Positions 33,257-43,264 of a stretch of DNA of 64,000 nucleotides are shown here, one piece after another. The position numbers and the translations under genes were made by a program. Positions within the stretch are counted from its first letter, which is position 1. Each line of letters begins with the position of its first letter. The stretch spans positions 62,001 through 126,000 of the forward strand of contig JBBQFI010000005.1 in NCBI GenBank assembly GCA_038321775.1, in the 5' to 3' direction. The notes beneath the pieces were generated by a model. The model saw only the letters and a program-made list of their open reading frames with translations. It searched no databases and was not told the DNA's origin. The DNA is from JBBQFI01 sp038321775 (GTDB lineage Bacteria; Verrucomicrobiota; Verrucomicrobiia; Chthoniobacterales; UBA10450).

Positions 33257-35407
33257 ATGAAACGTTATTTTCATCTCGCGCTCCTTCTCGGATTTTGCGG
33301 CGTCGGCCAATTACATGCCCAAGCCCCGGCCTTTGATCACATCGTGGTAGTAATCGAAGAGAATCATTCTTTTTCCGACATCATCGGCAATGCCGCGGCG
33401 CCTAACATCAATGCGCTTGCAGCGGCGGGCGCAAATATTGTCAATGCCTCGACCGATCCGATGGGGAACACGAGTGGCTCTCACGCCGTTCGCCATCCAA
33501 GCCAGCCGAATTACCTCGAGTTTTATTCCGGAAGTAATCAGGGAACCATTCAGGATGGACATCCGGGAACGAGCGGCGAACCATTTTCCAGCGCGCCACC
33601 CTTTACGACGCCGAATCTCGGCGCGGCCTTGCGCAACGTGGGTTACAGTTTCGCGACCTATTCGCAAGGCTTGCCTAGTGTCGGTTTTGATGGCGACAGC
33701 GCAGGAGATTATTATCGCAAACATAATCCCGCGACTAACTGGGTGAACGACGCGACGCCGACCGCGGATCAATTGCCTTCCACCGTCAATCAACCGTTCA
33801 CGGCATTTCAGGCGATCGCGGCGAGTCCTGGAAGTTTTGCGAATCTTCCCACCGTTTCCTTCGTCGTGCCCGACCAGCAAAATGATATGCACGACGGCAG
33901 CATTCAGCAGGCGGACAGTTGGCTGAAGACGAACATCATCGATACCTATCTCGCCTGGGCCACGACGCACAACAGTCTGCTCATCGTGACGTTCGATGAG
34001 GACGGTGACAACACCGCTTCAAATCAGATCTCCACTATTTTCGCAGGCGCGAATATTCATCCCGGCAATTATCCGGAGACGAATCTGAATGCGAGTAATC
34101 CATACCTGGCGACACCGGGCGACCCGGGCATTCAGACTCCCACCGGTACCGCCATGAATCACTACAATGTTCTTTCCACGATCGAAGATGTTTACGGGCT
34201 CGCACACATCGGCGGCTCTTTGAATCGACCGCCGGTCTCCGACATTTTCGTCATGCCGATTTTTACCGGCCCATTGATCGCGCCTAACGAGTTAACTTCG
34301 TCGTTTGGCGATGCCGGTAATCTGTTTCCGCTTTTTTCCTCCCAGCCCATTCGATATCAGCAGGTCTTCGATGCCGGCCAGTTTTCGCGCTTGAATAATG
34401 GCGGCGGCCTGATCAACCGCATCGCGTTTCGCGGACACGGACCGGGTATTCCGTTTACGGCTACGATTCCGCAGTTGCAGGTGAATCTTTCCACGACGAG
34501 CAAAACGCCCGATGGATTGAGTTCGACGTTTGCGAGCAACGTCGGCGGCGACGACACGCAGGTATTTTCGGGAACGCTGCAAGCTGCCGTCACGCTCAAC
34601 GGTGATCCGGCAAACTTCGAGATCGTGATCAACTTTACGACGCCATTCTTTTACGATCCGGCCCAAGGAAATCTTCTGCTGGACGTGCGTAATCTACAGG
34701 GCAGCACGGAAGTTCCGCCTAACGACCAGGAGATTGATGGTTCGTCGGCAACCGGTGACTCGATATCGCGCGTTTACAATTACGGCAATTTCAGCGCGAC
34801 GACCGCTGGCCAAACTGGCGGGATCGATGAGAAAGATAGCTACGGCCTCGTCACGCGTTTCAACGCCATCAATGCCGTCTCCAGAAAAACGCACGGGAGC
34901 GCCGGAACTTTTGATGTTGGTCTTCCGCTTCTGGGAACTCCCGGCATCGAGTGTCGCGATGGAGGAGCGTCCTGCATTTGCCAAATCGTAGCGACATTTC
35001 CCACGCCCGTGACCATCGCGAGCGCGCAGGTGACACAAGGAACAGGAACCGTGAGCAACACCATGACCGCGGGCAATCAGGTGTTGATTAACCTCACCGG
35101 AGTGACCAACGCACAGACGATTAAGGTAACGCTGCTCGGCGTGAACGACGGCGTCGCGACAAATAACGTCACAATTCCGATGTCGGTCCTGCTCGGCGAT
35201 ACGAGTGCGAATGGCGCCGTTAATTCCTCCGATGTCAGTCAGACAAAAGCGCAATCGGGGCACGCGCTGAACGCGGGAAACTTCCGCGAGGATGTCACGG
35301 CCAGCGGCTCCATCAACAGCTCCGATGTTTCAATCGTGAAAATCCAGTCCGGCACGAGCATACTTGCGGCATCGTCGCCCAATCACGTGATACGCGAGAA
35401 AAAATAG
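33257..35407 (+). CDS. Secreted phosphoesterase-like enzyme with dockerin-like C-terminus
   Basis: 716 residues. Signal peptide (ending LHAQA), then a phosphoesterase domain (about 25-330: FDHIVVVIEENHSFSDIIGN, SQPNYLEFYSGSNQG and IVTFDEDGDN). A middle beta-sandwich-like region (about 370-640) follows. The C-terminal 60 residues contain two dockerin-type calcium repeats, GDTSANGAVNSSDVSQTKAQ and DVTASGSINSSDVSIVKIQ. Dockerins normally bind cohesins, and none is seen here. Two-base spacing to the preceding phosphoesterase indicates one operon. Confidence 0.85.
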   Translation: MKRYFHLALLLGFCGVGQLHAQAPAFDHIVVVIEENHSFSDIIGNAAAPNINALAAAGANIVNASTDPMGNTSGSHAVRHPSQPNYLEFYSGSNQGTIQDGHPGTSGEPFSSAPPFTTPNLGAALRNVGYSFATYSQGLPSVGFDGDSAGDYYRKHNPATNWVNDATPTADQLPSTVNQPFTAFQAIAASPGSFANLPTVSFVVPDQQNDMHDGSIQQADSWLKTNIIDTYLAWATTHNSLLIVTFDEDGDNTASNQISTIFAGANIHPGNYPETNLNASNPYLATPGDPGIQTPTGTAMNHYNVLSTIEDVYGLAHIGGSLNRPPVSDIFVMPIFTGPLIAPNELTSSFGDAGNLFPLFSSQPIRYQQVFDAGQFSRLNNGGGLINRIAFRGHGPGIPFTATIPQLQVNLSTTSKTPDGLSSTFASNVGGDDTQVFSGTLQAAVTLNGDPANFEIVINFTTPFFYDPAQGNLLLDVRNLQGSTEVPPNDQEIDGSSATGDSISRVYNYGNFSATTAGQTGGIDEKDSYGLVTRFNAINAVSRKTHGSAGTFDVGLPLLGTPGIECRDGGASCICQIVATFPTPVTIASAQVTQGTGTVSNTMTAGNQVLINLTGVTNAQTIKVTLLGVNDGVATNNVTIPMSVLLGDTSANGAVNSSDVSQTKAQSGHALNAGNFREDVTASGSINSSDVSIVKIQSGTSILAASSPNHVIREKK

Positions 35408-35413
35408 GCGCGC

Positions 35414-36850
35414 TTACTTCATCTCCACCATTTCGTGGATGTTTCCGCGGACTTCGCTGCGTCGGAAATTTCGATCCTGCTCGAAGATTTTAACCGGAAT
35501 GTCGTGGCGTGGGCTCATCGTCACGCGCACAACGCGCTCGACTTTTGTGCGCGGCACGACTTCGAGACGGAATCGTTGCAGAATCATCGAGATGGAAATT
35601 TTCATGGCCTGCATCGCGAACATGACGCCGATGCACGCGCGCGGTCCGGCGCTGAACGGCAGGTATTCGTAAGATGACGGATCGATCGTTAACCAGCGAT
35701 CCGGGAGAAATTTTTCGGGCTCCGGATAAAGATCAGGCTGGTGATGGGTGAGATAGTGACTGCAAATGACGCGCGAGTTTTTCGGGATTTTGCAGCCGCC
35801 CATTTCCACGTCCGCGGTGACGGAACGAATGGTGTAGGGAACCGGCGCGAGAATCCGCATGCTTTCTTTGATCACGCGTTCGAGCAACGGGAGCTGCGAC
35901 AGCTGATCGATCCGCGGCGGCGCACCGTGTAAAACGCCATCGAGTTCGTCCAGGAGGTCATGCGCAATTTGCGGATGTTGCGCGAGAAGAAATAATGTCC
36001 AGGTCAGAGTGCTCGCAGTTGTTTCATAGCTCGCGCCAAAAAGAATCGCAGCCTGACCGACGAGTTCCATATCGGTCATGCCGTGATTTTCGTCGTCACG
36101 CGCCTGCGTGAGAATGGACAGAACATCGGTGCGGCCTTCAGGATTCTTCCGGCGCTGATCGATCATGGAAAGAAACAAGCGCTCGAGTTTTTCCGCGTGC
36201 CGGAGCATGCGGCGATAAGCGGTTCCCGGCAGATCGAAAGGAAACAGCCAAACGGAGGCGGCGAAATTTCTACGCAACCATTCCTCGATCATGCTGCCAA
36301 TCTGGAACGACTCGCGCGGATCGGGACTGAACAGCACCGTGCTGGCGAGCCGGAGCGCGAGATTGCGCATTTCCTGATAAAGATTACGCACGGTGCCTGC
36401 GCGCCAATCGCTCAGGACGGTGTCCGCCGTTGTCACCATCAGATCGTGATAACCCTCCACTGCTTTCCGGTGGAATGGCGGCATGACGAGTTTTCGCTGC
36501 TGCTTGTGCTGCGCGCCTTGCATGCGCGTGAGGCCGAAACGCAGCCGGCGCTGCGCAGAATTCTCCGGGCCGCGCAAGGTCTGACCGGTGGTGCGAAACG
36601 TTTCCGGATCGCCGAGCACCTGCCGATTATATTCGGGTCCGATGCTTAAAACATTCAGGCGCCGATTTTTTTCGTGCGGCAAAACCGGACCGAGAATGGT
36701 GAGATCGCCATGTTTGCGGTAGGCGTCGCGCATGCACGCGATGGGATCGCGAAAAAATGCGATGTAGTACGGAACCGCTTCCGCCCCTCGAAAAATGCGC
36801 GGCGGCGCCGTGGTCTTCGGAGTTCCGGCGTTGGTTAAAACTGTCTGCAT
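35414..36850 (-). CDS. Cytochrome P450
   Basis: 478 residues from the ATG at 36850. Haem loop FSAGPRACIGVMFAMQ with the axial Cys; ExxR in VIKESMR; the I-helix region AAILFGASYETTASTLTW; and the PERF-like LPDRWL segment. No membrane anchor is seen. The substrate cannot be predicted. The PH-domain gene ends just upstream on the same strand, so the two probably form an operon. The frame is open to 36865. Confidence 0.9.
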   Translation of the reverse strand: MQTVLTNAGTPKTTAPPRIFRGAEAVPYYIAFFRDPIACMRDAYRKHGDLTILGPVLPHEKNRRLNVLSIGPEYNRQVLGDPETFRTTGQTLRGPENSAQRRLRFGLTRMQGAQHKQQRKLVMPPFHRKAVEGYHDLMVTTADTVLSDWRAGTVRNLYQEMRNLALRLASTVLFSPDPRESFQIGSMIEEWLRRNFAASVWLFPFDLPGTAYRRMLRHAEKLERLFLSMIDQRRKNPEGRTDVLSILTQARDDENHGMTDMELVGQAAILFGASYETTASTLTWTLFLLAQHPQIAHDLLDELDGVLHGAPPRIDQLSQLPLLERVIKESMRILAPVPYTIRSVTADVEMGGCKIPKNSRVICSHYLTHHQPDLYPEPEKFLPDRWLTIDPSSYEYLPFSAGPRACIGVMFAMQAMKISISMILQRFRLEVVPRTKVERVVRVTMSPRHDIPVKIFEQDRNFRRSEVRGNIHEMVEMK

Positions 36851-36866
36851 GCGGGCGCGACCCAAG

Positions 36867-37286
36867 TTATTCCACGTCGATTTCGCGGACTCCTTTTTGC
36901 GCTCTTATTGTTTCGACCTGATTTCGCATTTTGTCAGCAAAACCGACATCCGCTGAAATTGCTTCGATGAGAATAAACGGCGACGAGGCATCGGACGTGG
37001 TGACAGCGATGTTCTCGATGTGAAACATGCGATAAAGAAAAGGCTGACGTGTTTCGATGTCTTTTACGCGATAGAGTTCCAGTGTGTCGGTAACCTTGTT
37101 AAAAACGCCTTCGGTAATTTTCAGGCGCTCGGTGGTGAGTTCATAGATTTTATTTTTCGTCTGGAGATAGCGAGCGAGCGCGATGAAGATCGGCACGATG
37201 AGCCAGCAAAACAGGCCGCACAGAACGTACAGGCCGAGATTTTTCCATTGTGAAGATGGTCCGCGCCAGATGGTCGTTTCGGGCAT
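36867..37286 (-). CDS. Membrane-anchored bacterial PH domain protein
   Basis: 139 residues. An amphipathic start is followed by a hydrophobic hairpin (about 18-40, LYVLCGLFCWLIVPIFIALA), then a PH-like domain beginning YELTTERLKITEGVFNKVTD and IETRQPFLYRMFHIENIAV. Such proteins (bPH_2) sit in the inner membrane and are of unknown role. It precedes the P450 gene on the same strand by 16 bases. A divergent nucleotidyltransferase starts 43 bases to the right. Confidence 0.8.
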   Translation of the reverse strand: MPETTIWRGPSSQWKNLGLYVLCGLFCWLIVPIFIALARYLQTKNKIYELTTERLKITEGVFNKVTDTLELYRVKDIETRQPFLYRMFHIENIAVTTSDASSPFILIEAISADVGFADKMRNQVETIRAQKGVREIDVE

Positions 37287-37328
37287 GGCGACGGTTTTAA
37301 CACGTCGGCGCGAGAGAACAAGCCGCGG

Positions 37329-38270
37329 ATGATCACGCAGGCTTTTGTGCTCGGGGCCGGACTGGGAACGCGCCTTCGTCCGCTAACGGAAAATTTGCCC
37401 AAGCCGCTCGTCCCGATTTTCCAGAAACGGCTCATTACTTTTGCATTCGATCATTTGATCGAAGTCGGCATCGCGAAATTTGTCGTGAACACGCATCGGC
37501 AGCCGGAGATGTTTACGGAATATTTTCCTTCGTCGACCTATCGCGATTGCCCGATCGAATTTCGAAATGAGCCGCTCCTGCTCGATACGGGTGGAGGCAT
37601 CAAGAACATCGAGAACTCGTTAGGCGCGGAACCGTTCATCGTTTATAGCGGCGATATTCTTAGCGACGTCGAGCTTTCTCCTCTGATCGAGGAGCACTTC
37701 GAGAAGAAAAACGATGTCACCATCGCATTACGCACGACCGCTCACGGCTCCGAGGTCGTCCTGCGTAACGGCGCGGTTGTGGAAATCAGAAGTAAAGGCG
37801 AACCGCGCGGAGATTACGATTTCGCCGGCATTTCGATCTGGAACGCGAACATTTTCCAACGCATTCCAGCGGCAACGAAAATTTCGTTCATTCCCATTCT
37901 TCGAAAATGGATCGAGGAGGGCGGCCGCATCGGTGGTGTTGTCCTCGGCGACGGAAAATGGTTCAACATCGGAACGCGCACGAACTATTTGGAAATTCAT
38001 CGCACGATCGCGCGGGAAAATTGGAAACCGGCGTACGTGCATGAACCGGGCTGGCCGGTGTGGATCGCGCCGGAGGCAACGATTGCACCGAGCGCGCAAC
38101 TGCGCGGATTTCATGCGATCGGATCGGGATGCACCGTGGGAGAGGAGGCTATGCTAGAAGACAGCGTTCTCTGGCCCGGTGCACAAATTGCTTCCCGTAG
38201 TCGGCTTCAGAACTGTATTGTGCGCTCCCACCAAAAAGCGCAGGGCGCCCTCCATGACCTCGACATCTAG
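37329..38270 (+). CDS. murU: MurU-like sugar-phosphate nucleotidyltransferase
   Basis: 313 residues. The nucleotide motif FVLGAGLGTRLRPLTENLPK (about 7-26) is followed by PLLLDTGGGIKN and by YSGDILSD with the metal-binding Asp; ASRSRLQNCIVRSH near the C-terminus ends in a short hexapeptide-repeat tail. Next to an AmgK-like kinase, MurNAc-1-phosphate uridylyltransferase is the likely role. That pair recycles peptidoglycan sugars without the MurQ route. The kinase ATG lies 17 bases inside this gene, so the two are translationally coupled. Confidence 0.75.
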   Translation: MITQAFVLGAGLGTRLRPLTENLPKPLVPIFQKRLITFAFDHLIEVGIAKFVVNTHRQPEMFTEYFPSSTYRDCPIEFRNEPLLLDTGGGIKNIENSLGAEPFIVYSGDILSDVELSPLIEEHFEKKNDVTIALRTTAHGSEVVLRNGAVVEIRSKGEPRGDYDFAGISIWNANIFQRIPAATKISFIPILRKWIEEGGRIGGVVLGDGKWFNIGTRTNYLEIHRTIARENWKPAYVHEPGWPVWIAPEATIAPSAQLRGFHAIGSGCTVGEEAMLEDSVLWPGAQIASRSRLQNCIVRSHQKAQGALHDLDI

Positions 38271-39246
38271 TTCGGATTTACTGTTGCATCAGACGCGCAT
38301 TCGCTTTCCGGCGTTTAGCGATGCGAAGGTCAATATCTCGCCGATCGAGAAAGGCGGATCCGGGCGCCGGTTTTATCGCATCCGCGTTTCGCCCGAACAA
38401 ACAATCATCCTCGTAAAATATAATCTGGAGCGCGAAGAGAACCGTCTCTACGTCCAGATCGCGGAATTTTTTGCCGAACATAAAATTCGCGCACCAAAAA
38501 TTTATTTCCACGATCCGACAGAGGGATTGATCTGGATCGAAGACCTGGGCGAAATTGATCTCTGGAACCACCGTGAAGAAAGCTGGCTCGTGCGCCGCGC
38601 ACTCTACGAATCGGCGCTCGACGAAGCGACGAAATTGCATCGCTTGCCGCCAGAGAGCGCACAGAACATTCAGCCGCATCTCGCACCGGAATTCAACGCG
38701 GCGCTCTACTTATGGGAGCAAAATTATTTCCTCGAGAATTGCCTCGGCCGCTATTTCGGTTTGTCCGGGCAACAGATCACGGCGCTCGGATCGCTTCCTG
38801 CGTTACAGGAAATTGCCCAGCGCCTTGGGAATCTGCCGCGCGTGCTCGTGCATCGCGATTTCCAGTCGCAGAATATCATCGCGCGAAATGGCCAGGCTTA
38901 CCTGATCGATTTTCAAGGAATGCGCCCTGGGCTGGCGGAATACGATCTCGCTTCGTTGCTCTACGATCCGTACGTGGAGTTGTCGGATGCGAATCGCAAC
39001 GAGCTCATCGAATATTACTGGAGCCGCCGGGATGACAGCTCACCTTTGCCGGAAATTTTTGAGCTCTGCGCGATGCAAAGATTGATGCAGGCTCTCGGCG
39101 CCTATGGATTTCTGGGTTTGGTCAAAGGCAGCAAAGCGTTTCTGAATCACATTCCAACGGCAATCCAATCGTTGCGTTCGCTCATCGAACGAATGCCAAA
39201 TTTAAAACAACTCGAGCAGGCGCTCGCGGCTCTAACCGTAAACTAG
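38254..39246 (+). CDS. amgK: AmgK-like sugar kinase (aminoglycoside phosphotransferase fold)
   Basis: 330 residues from the ATG at 38254. Landmarks are the ATP-binding loop GGSGRRFYRIRV, the catalytic HRDFQSQNIIARNG (about 206-219) and the metal-binding LIDFQGMRPG. AmgK phosphorylates the anomeric carbon of MurNAc or GlcNAc, and the partner upstream then activates it with UTP. Start 17 bases inside murU. The fold is shared with many small-molecule kinases, so the substrate rests on context. Confidence 0.75.
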   Translation: MTSTSSSDLLLHQTRIRFPAFSDAKVNISPIEKGGSGRRFYRIRVSPEQTIILVKYNLEREENRLYVQIAEFFAEHKIRAPKIYFHDPTEGLIWIEDLGEIDLWNHREESWLVRRALYESALDEATKLHRLPPESAQNIQPHLAPEFNAALYLWEQNYFLENCLGRYFGLSGQQITALGSLPALQEIAQRLGNLPRVLVHRDFQSQNIIARNGQAYLIDFQGMRPGLAEYDLASLLYDPYVELSDANRNELIEYYWSRRDDSSPLPEIFELCAMQRLMQALGAYGFLGLVKGSKAFLNHIPTAIQSLRSLIERMPNLKQLEQALAALTVN

Positions 39247-39318
39247 GACACTCGTTAGGGTTACGTTCAAATGAACTCTGTCCTTGTTGCCGCAAAACAA
39301 TAGTGCTGGGATAAACAG

Positions 39319-40215
39319 GTGGAACGAGCTGCGCCGCGCGACAGAAATTCGCGCATTCGATGGATAGCATGGGCTGCGATGTTACTCGCCAGTTCGTTGC
39401 CCGATATTATTTTTCGACAATTCTCGGTCGATCCGCCGGTGTGGGTGCCGTTCGCGCAAATTGGCGTGCTACTGGCGATGACAATCGCGTGCGGTCTTTC
39501 GCCGAGATGGAGGGGCGTTTCCGGATTCATTCTTGCTCTCGCGGCATTGCGTTTGGGTTGGTCCGTCATCATGCCGGCGTTTGCCTGGAGCGATTCGCTT
39601 GCGGCGTGGTCGAGTCGGCTCAATTGGCCCGAGCGCATGTTTCTTACGCGGGTGCTCGCGTTGAGCGGAGCTGTTGTCATCGGCTTAACGTTGATCGGTA
39701 GCGGATTGACGCGGCGCGATTTGTTCCTGCGATGGGGCGATCCGAGCGCTCCCGCAGAACCAGTGCGACCGTTTTGGTTTCGACCCATCCCTTGGTCTCA
39801 GCTCGGACCGATTCTGCTCGCAATCTTTGGCGTCGTCCTGCCGCTATTTCTCTACTTTTCGCTGCGCCCGGATTTTTCTACCGCTGGGCGCATTTGGATT
39901 TTCCTTCCATGGGGAATCGCCACGGCCACGATCAATGCAGCCAATGAAGAATTCCAATTTCGCTGTGCCCTGCTGGCGCGACTGAAACATGTGCTGTCCG
40001 ACAAAGAGATGGTGCTGCTAACCGCATGTTTCTTCGGGCTCGCCCACTATTACGGACAGCCTTCCGGGAAAATCGGAATCATTCTCGCCGGCATCGCGGG
40101 TTGGTTATGGGGAAAAAGTATGATCGAAACGCGCGGATGGACCTGGGCTTTCTCGATTCATCTGGTGCAGGACCTCGTCATCTTCGCGTTTCTGGCGATG
40201 ACGCCTGGATCTTAA
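39319..40215 (+). CDS. CPBP family intramembrane metalloprotease
   Basis: 298 residues with a GTG start at 39319. About eight hydrophobic segments. The CPBP motifs are NEEFQFRCALLARL (motif 1, EExxxR), FFGLAHYYGQPSGKIG (His motif 2) and AFSIHLVQDLVIF (motif 3). Members are relatives of Rce1 that cleave CaaX-type or peptide substrates in the membrane; the substrate here is unknown. An adjacent minus-strand MBL gene converges with it, 3 bases apart. Confidence 0.85.
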   Translation: MERAAPRDRNSRIRWIAWAAMLLASSLPDIIFRQFSVDPPVWVPFAQIGVLLAMTIACGLSPRWRGVSGFILALAALRLGWSVIMPAFAWSDSLAAWSSRLNWPERMFLTRVLALSGAVVIGLTLIGSGLTRRDLFLRWGDPSAPAEPVRPFWFRPIPWSQLGPILLAIFGVVLPLFLYFSLRPDFSTAGRIWIFLPWGIATATINAANEEFQFRCALLARLKHVLSDKEMVLLTACFFGLAHYYGQPSGKIGIILAGIAGWLWGKSMIETRGWTWAFSIHLVQDLVIFAFLAMTPGS

Positions 40216-40218
40216 AGA

Positions 40219-40830
40219 TCAGGTCAGAAACGGATTTGTGCGGCGTTCGTCGCCCACCGTCGTCGTCGGACCGTGACCGGGTAAAACTGTAACGTCGTCA
40301 CCGAGTGGAAAAAGTTTCTTCTTAATCCCACCGAAAAGCAGGTCGGCATCGCCGCCGGGCAAATCCCAACGACCAACGCCACCCGCAAAAAGAACGTCGC
40401 CGCCAATAAGCAGCTTCTCTTCCCGTAAAAAAAAGCAAAGGCTCCCCGGCGAATGGCCGGGAACTTCGAAGATCTCGAAATCGAGTTCGAGAAATTCGCG
40501 CGAGGACGTTTCTTCGATCAGAAAATCGGGCTTTGTCGGTTCGACTTCGAAACCGAAGCCATAATTTCGAAAAAAATCCGGATCGGAGATCATCGGGACG
40601 GTGTCTGGATGGCAGCCAACCGGACAACCAAAGCGCCGTTTGATCTTCGCGACGTCGGGAATGTGATCGATGTGACCGTGCGTGAGCAGCAGGAGTTTGA
40701 GATCGACGCCGCGCGAAACGAGCCAATCGCACGCACCGTCGGGAGCATCGAACAGGATCGAACCCTGCGGCGCTTGCAGCAGATAACAATTTGTCTCAAA
40801 AATTCCACCGCAAAAGGTCTCGTATTTCAT
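40219..40830 (-). CDS. MBL-fold metallohydrolase, glyoxalase-II-like
   Basis: 203 residues from the ATG at 40830. The metal-binding THGHIDHIPDVAKI (about 65-78), later VPGHSPGSLCFFL and the closing VLPGHGPTTTVGDE carry all usual ligands. These hydrolases cleave thioesters or similar bonds in the cytoplasm. An upstream in-frame ATG at 40857 is possible. The gene converges with the CPBP gene. Confidence 0.85.
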   Translation of the reverse strand: MKYETFCGGIFETNCYLLQAPQGSILFDAPDGACDWLVSRGVDLKLLLLTHGHIDHIPDVAKIKRRFGCPVGCHPDTVPMISDPDFFRNYGFGFEVEPTKPDFLIEETSSREFLELDFEIFEVPGHSPGSLCFFLREEKLLIGGDVLFAGGVGRWDLPGGDADLLFGGIKKKLFPLGDDVTVLPGHGPTTTVGDERRTNPFLT

Positions 40831-41047
40831 GCTCGTGCCATCAAAGTAATCGATCATCTTCGCGGTTCGAGCACGATTGCGAAAAGACCAGCCAGGGGAA
40901 CAAAACCTGCATCTTACAGATTTATTTGTGGCCACGTTTGAATTTTCCGGCGGGCCGATTGTCTCACTTACCTACACCGATGCAAATTGCCGCCGATTTC
41001 TTGCGTTCCACCTGAACTCTGGCACTTTGCGTAACCTTTTTTCTAGA

Positions 41048-43255
41048 ATGAAGCCTCTTGTTCGCCCGTCACTCACTCTCACCGCCATTTCGCTCGCGAG
41101 CACGCTTGCGCTCTCGCCTCTGCAAGCGAAGACGGATGCGGAACAAGTCGCCGTTTCCGTCGGCCGTCTTCTCGAGGAAGGGCATTACACACACCAGCCG
41201 TTGAACGATGAGGTTTCGAAGAAATTCCTCAAAACCTATCTCGAACTGCTCGACTTCAGTCATCTGTTCTTCACCCAGCAAGATGTCGATGCGCTAAACG
41301 CGAAATACGGCACAGCCATCGACGACGATGTTCTGCTGGGAAACTTAAAGCCGGCTTACGAAATTTTTGATCTCTATCAAAAGCGTGTCGATGACCGCGT
41401 CGCCAAGATTAAGGAATACCTGAAAAAACCGCCGGCCGAATTCAAAGGCGACGAAACCCTGACTCTCAGCCGCCAAAAAGCGCCGTGGCCGAAAGACGAA
41501 GCGGAAGCCGATCAAATGTGGACGGCGCGAATCCAGAACGAATTGCTGCAGGAAAAGTTGAGCGAGCATCCGATCGAGCCCGGGCCGCAACTGGTCGCGC
41601 GGCGTTACGATCGCCTTGCCCGCAACGTGCACGAAGAAGATCGCGACGAACAAGTGAAGCTCTTCCTCGATGCGCTCGCCCAAACCTACGACCCGCATTC
41701 CGAATACCTGAGCAAGTCCGACCTCAAAAATTTCAGCATTAACATGGGTCTCTCGCTCGTCGGAATCGGCGCGATGCTCCGCTCGGAAGATGGCTACGCG
41801 AAAATCGAGAGTCTCGTTCCCGGCGGCCCGGCGCAAACAGATGGCCGTATCAAGGTCGGCGATCGCATCACCGCGGTGGGCCAGGGCACAGGGGATTTCG
41901 TCGACGTGCGCGACATGCGTCTGGACAAAGTTGTCGAAATGATTCGCGGAAAGAAAGGCACCAAAGTTCGCCTGCTCATTATTCCTGCATCGGCAGCCGA
42001 TCCGTCGCACCGCAAAACCATCGACCTCGTGCGCGCGGAAATTAAGCTGAAAGATCAGGAAGCGCGCGCCGACATTATTATTAAGAAGGACGCCGACGGA
42101 AATCCGGTAAAACTCGGCTGGCTGACTTTGCCTTCGTTCTACGCCGACATGGATCGGCACGAAAAGAGCACAACCAAAGATGTGCAGGCGTTGTTGAAAC
42201 GTTTGCGGAAGGAAAACATCGCCGGGTTGGTCATCGATCTGCGCCGTAACGGCGGCGGTTCGTTAGAGGAAGCGATTTCGTTGACCGGATTATTCCTGAA
42301 GTCCGGACCGATCGTGCAGACGAAAGATTCACACGATCACATTTCGATTTCGAACGATCCGGATTCGGGAATTGGCTACGCGGGACCGCTTGTGGTTTTG
42401 ACCAGCAGGCAAAGTGCATCGGCCAGCGAAATTTTTGCCGGTGCGCTCCAGGATTATGGACGCGCTGTGATCGTGGGCGACAAAAGCACTTTTGGCAAAG
42501 GCACTGTGCAAACGATTCTCGAAATCGGCCGGTTCACTTCGCTTCTCGGCAGCCGTTCCCAGGATGACGGCGCGCTGAAATTGACCATCCAAAAATTCTA
42601 TCGCGTCGCTGGCGGTTCTACTCAACTTCATGGTGTTGCTTCGGACATTGTGTTGCCGACGCTGACCGATCTTCCGGAATATGGCGAAGGCGCGCTGAAA
42701 AATTGTTTGGCGTATGACGAAGTGCCAAAGGCGAAATTTACAAAATGGTCCGACACACATTCGCTTTTCATCGATGAATTGAAGCGGCGCTCCGGCGAAC
42801 GCGTGCAGGCGGATTCGGAATTCCATTACGTCATGGAAGACATGGGACGCCTCCGCCACAAGCTGGATGAAAACAAAATTTCGTTGAACGAAGATGTTCG
42901 CCGCAAAGAGATGTCGGAAGATAAGTTGCGCAAAGAAACACGCTCGAAAGAGCGCCTGGCACGGCACGTTGAGGAACCGCGCATTTATCGGCTCACGCTC
43001 GAGACGGTCGATCAACCGAATCTGCGGTTGATCATGTTCCCGGGGAAAATGGCTTCAGCGAAAAAGAACGGCGCGTCCTTGAAAGTCGCACCCGAGGCCG
43101 CGCCCGACAGCGATTCCGATGACGACACGATCGGCGGAGATGACGACACAAAGGAACCGGCGATCGATCCGGAGCGCGACGAAACTCTTAGCATCCTGGG
43201 CGATCTGGTGACATTGAGCGCTGGCCCGAAGACAGCTAGCACAACGAAGCCGTAA
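41048..43255 (+). CDS. prc: Carboxy-terminal processing peptidase (Prc/Tsp), S41A
   Basis: 735 residues from the ATG at 41048. Signal peptide (ends SPLQA), a helical N-terminal region, then a PDZ domain (about 230-320: YAKIESLVPGGPAQTDGRIK, VGDRITAVGQG). The S41 peptidase core has the catalytic Ser in SRQSASASEIFAGAL and the catalytic Lys in GDKSTFGKGTVQ. The protein is exported and degrades mislabelled or misfolded periplasmic proteins. A Lys/Glu/Arg-rich tail and a DSDSDDDT acidic stretch lie near the C-terminus. The longer upstream frame (from 40877) was rejected. Confidence 0.92.
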   Translation: MKPLVRPSLTLTAISLASTLALSPLQAKTDAEQVAVSVGRLLEEGHYTHQPLNDEVSKKFLKTYLELLDFSHLFFTQQDVDALNAKYGTAIDDDVLLGNLKPAYEIFDLYQKRVDDRVAKIKEYLKKPPAEFKGDETLTLSRQKAPWPKDEAEADQMWTARIQNELLQEKLSEHPIEPGPQLVARRYDRLARNVHEEDRDEQVKLFLDALAQTYDPHSEYLSKSDLKNFSINMGLSLVGIGAMLRSEDGYAKIESLVPGGPAQTDGRIKVGDRITAVGQGTGDFVDVRDMRLDKVVEMIRGKKGTKVRLLIIPASAADPSHRKTIDLVRAEIKLKDQEARADIIIKKDADGNPVKLGWLTLPSFYADMDRHEKSTTKDVQALLKRLRKENIAGLVIDLRRNGGGSLEEAISLTGLFLKSGPIVQTKDSHDHISISNDPDSGIGYAGPLVVLTSRQSASASEIFAGALQDYGRAVIVGDKSTFGKGTVQTILEIGRFTSLLGSRSQDDGALKLTIQKFYRVAGGSTQLHGVASDIVLPTLTDLPEYGEGALKNCLAYDEVPKAKFTKWSDTHSLFIDELKRRSGERVQADSEFHYVMEDMGRLRHKLDENKISLNEDVRRKEMSEDKLRKETRSKERLARHVEEPRIYRLTLETVDQPNLRLIMFPGKMASAKKNGASLKVAPEAAPDSDSDDDTIGGDDDTKEPAIDPERDETLSILGDLVTLSAGPKTASTTKP

Positions 43256-43264
43256 TTGTTCGAA

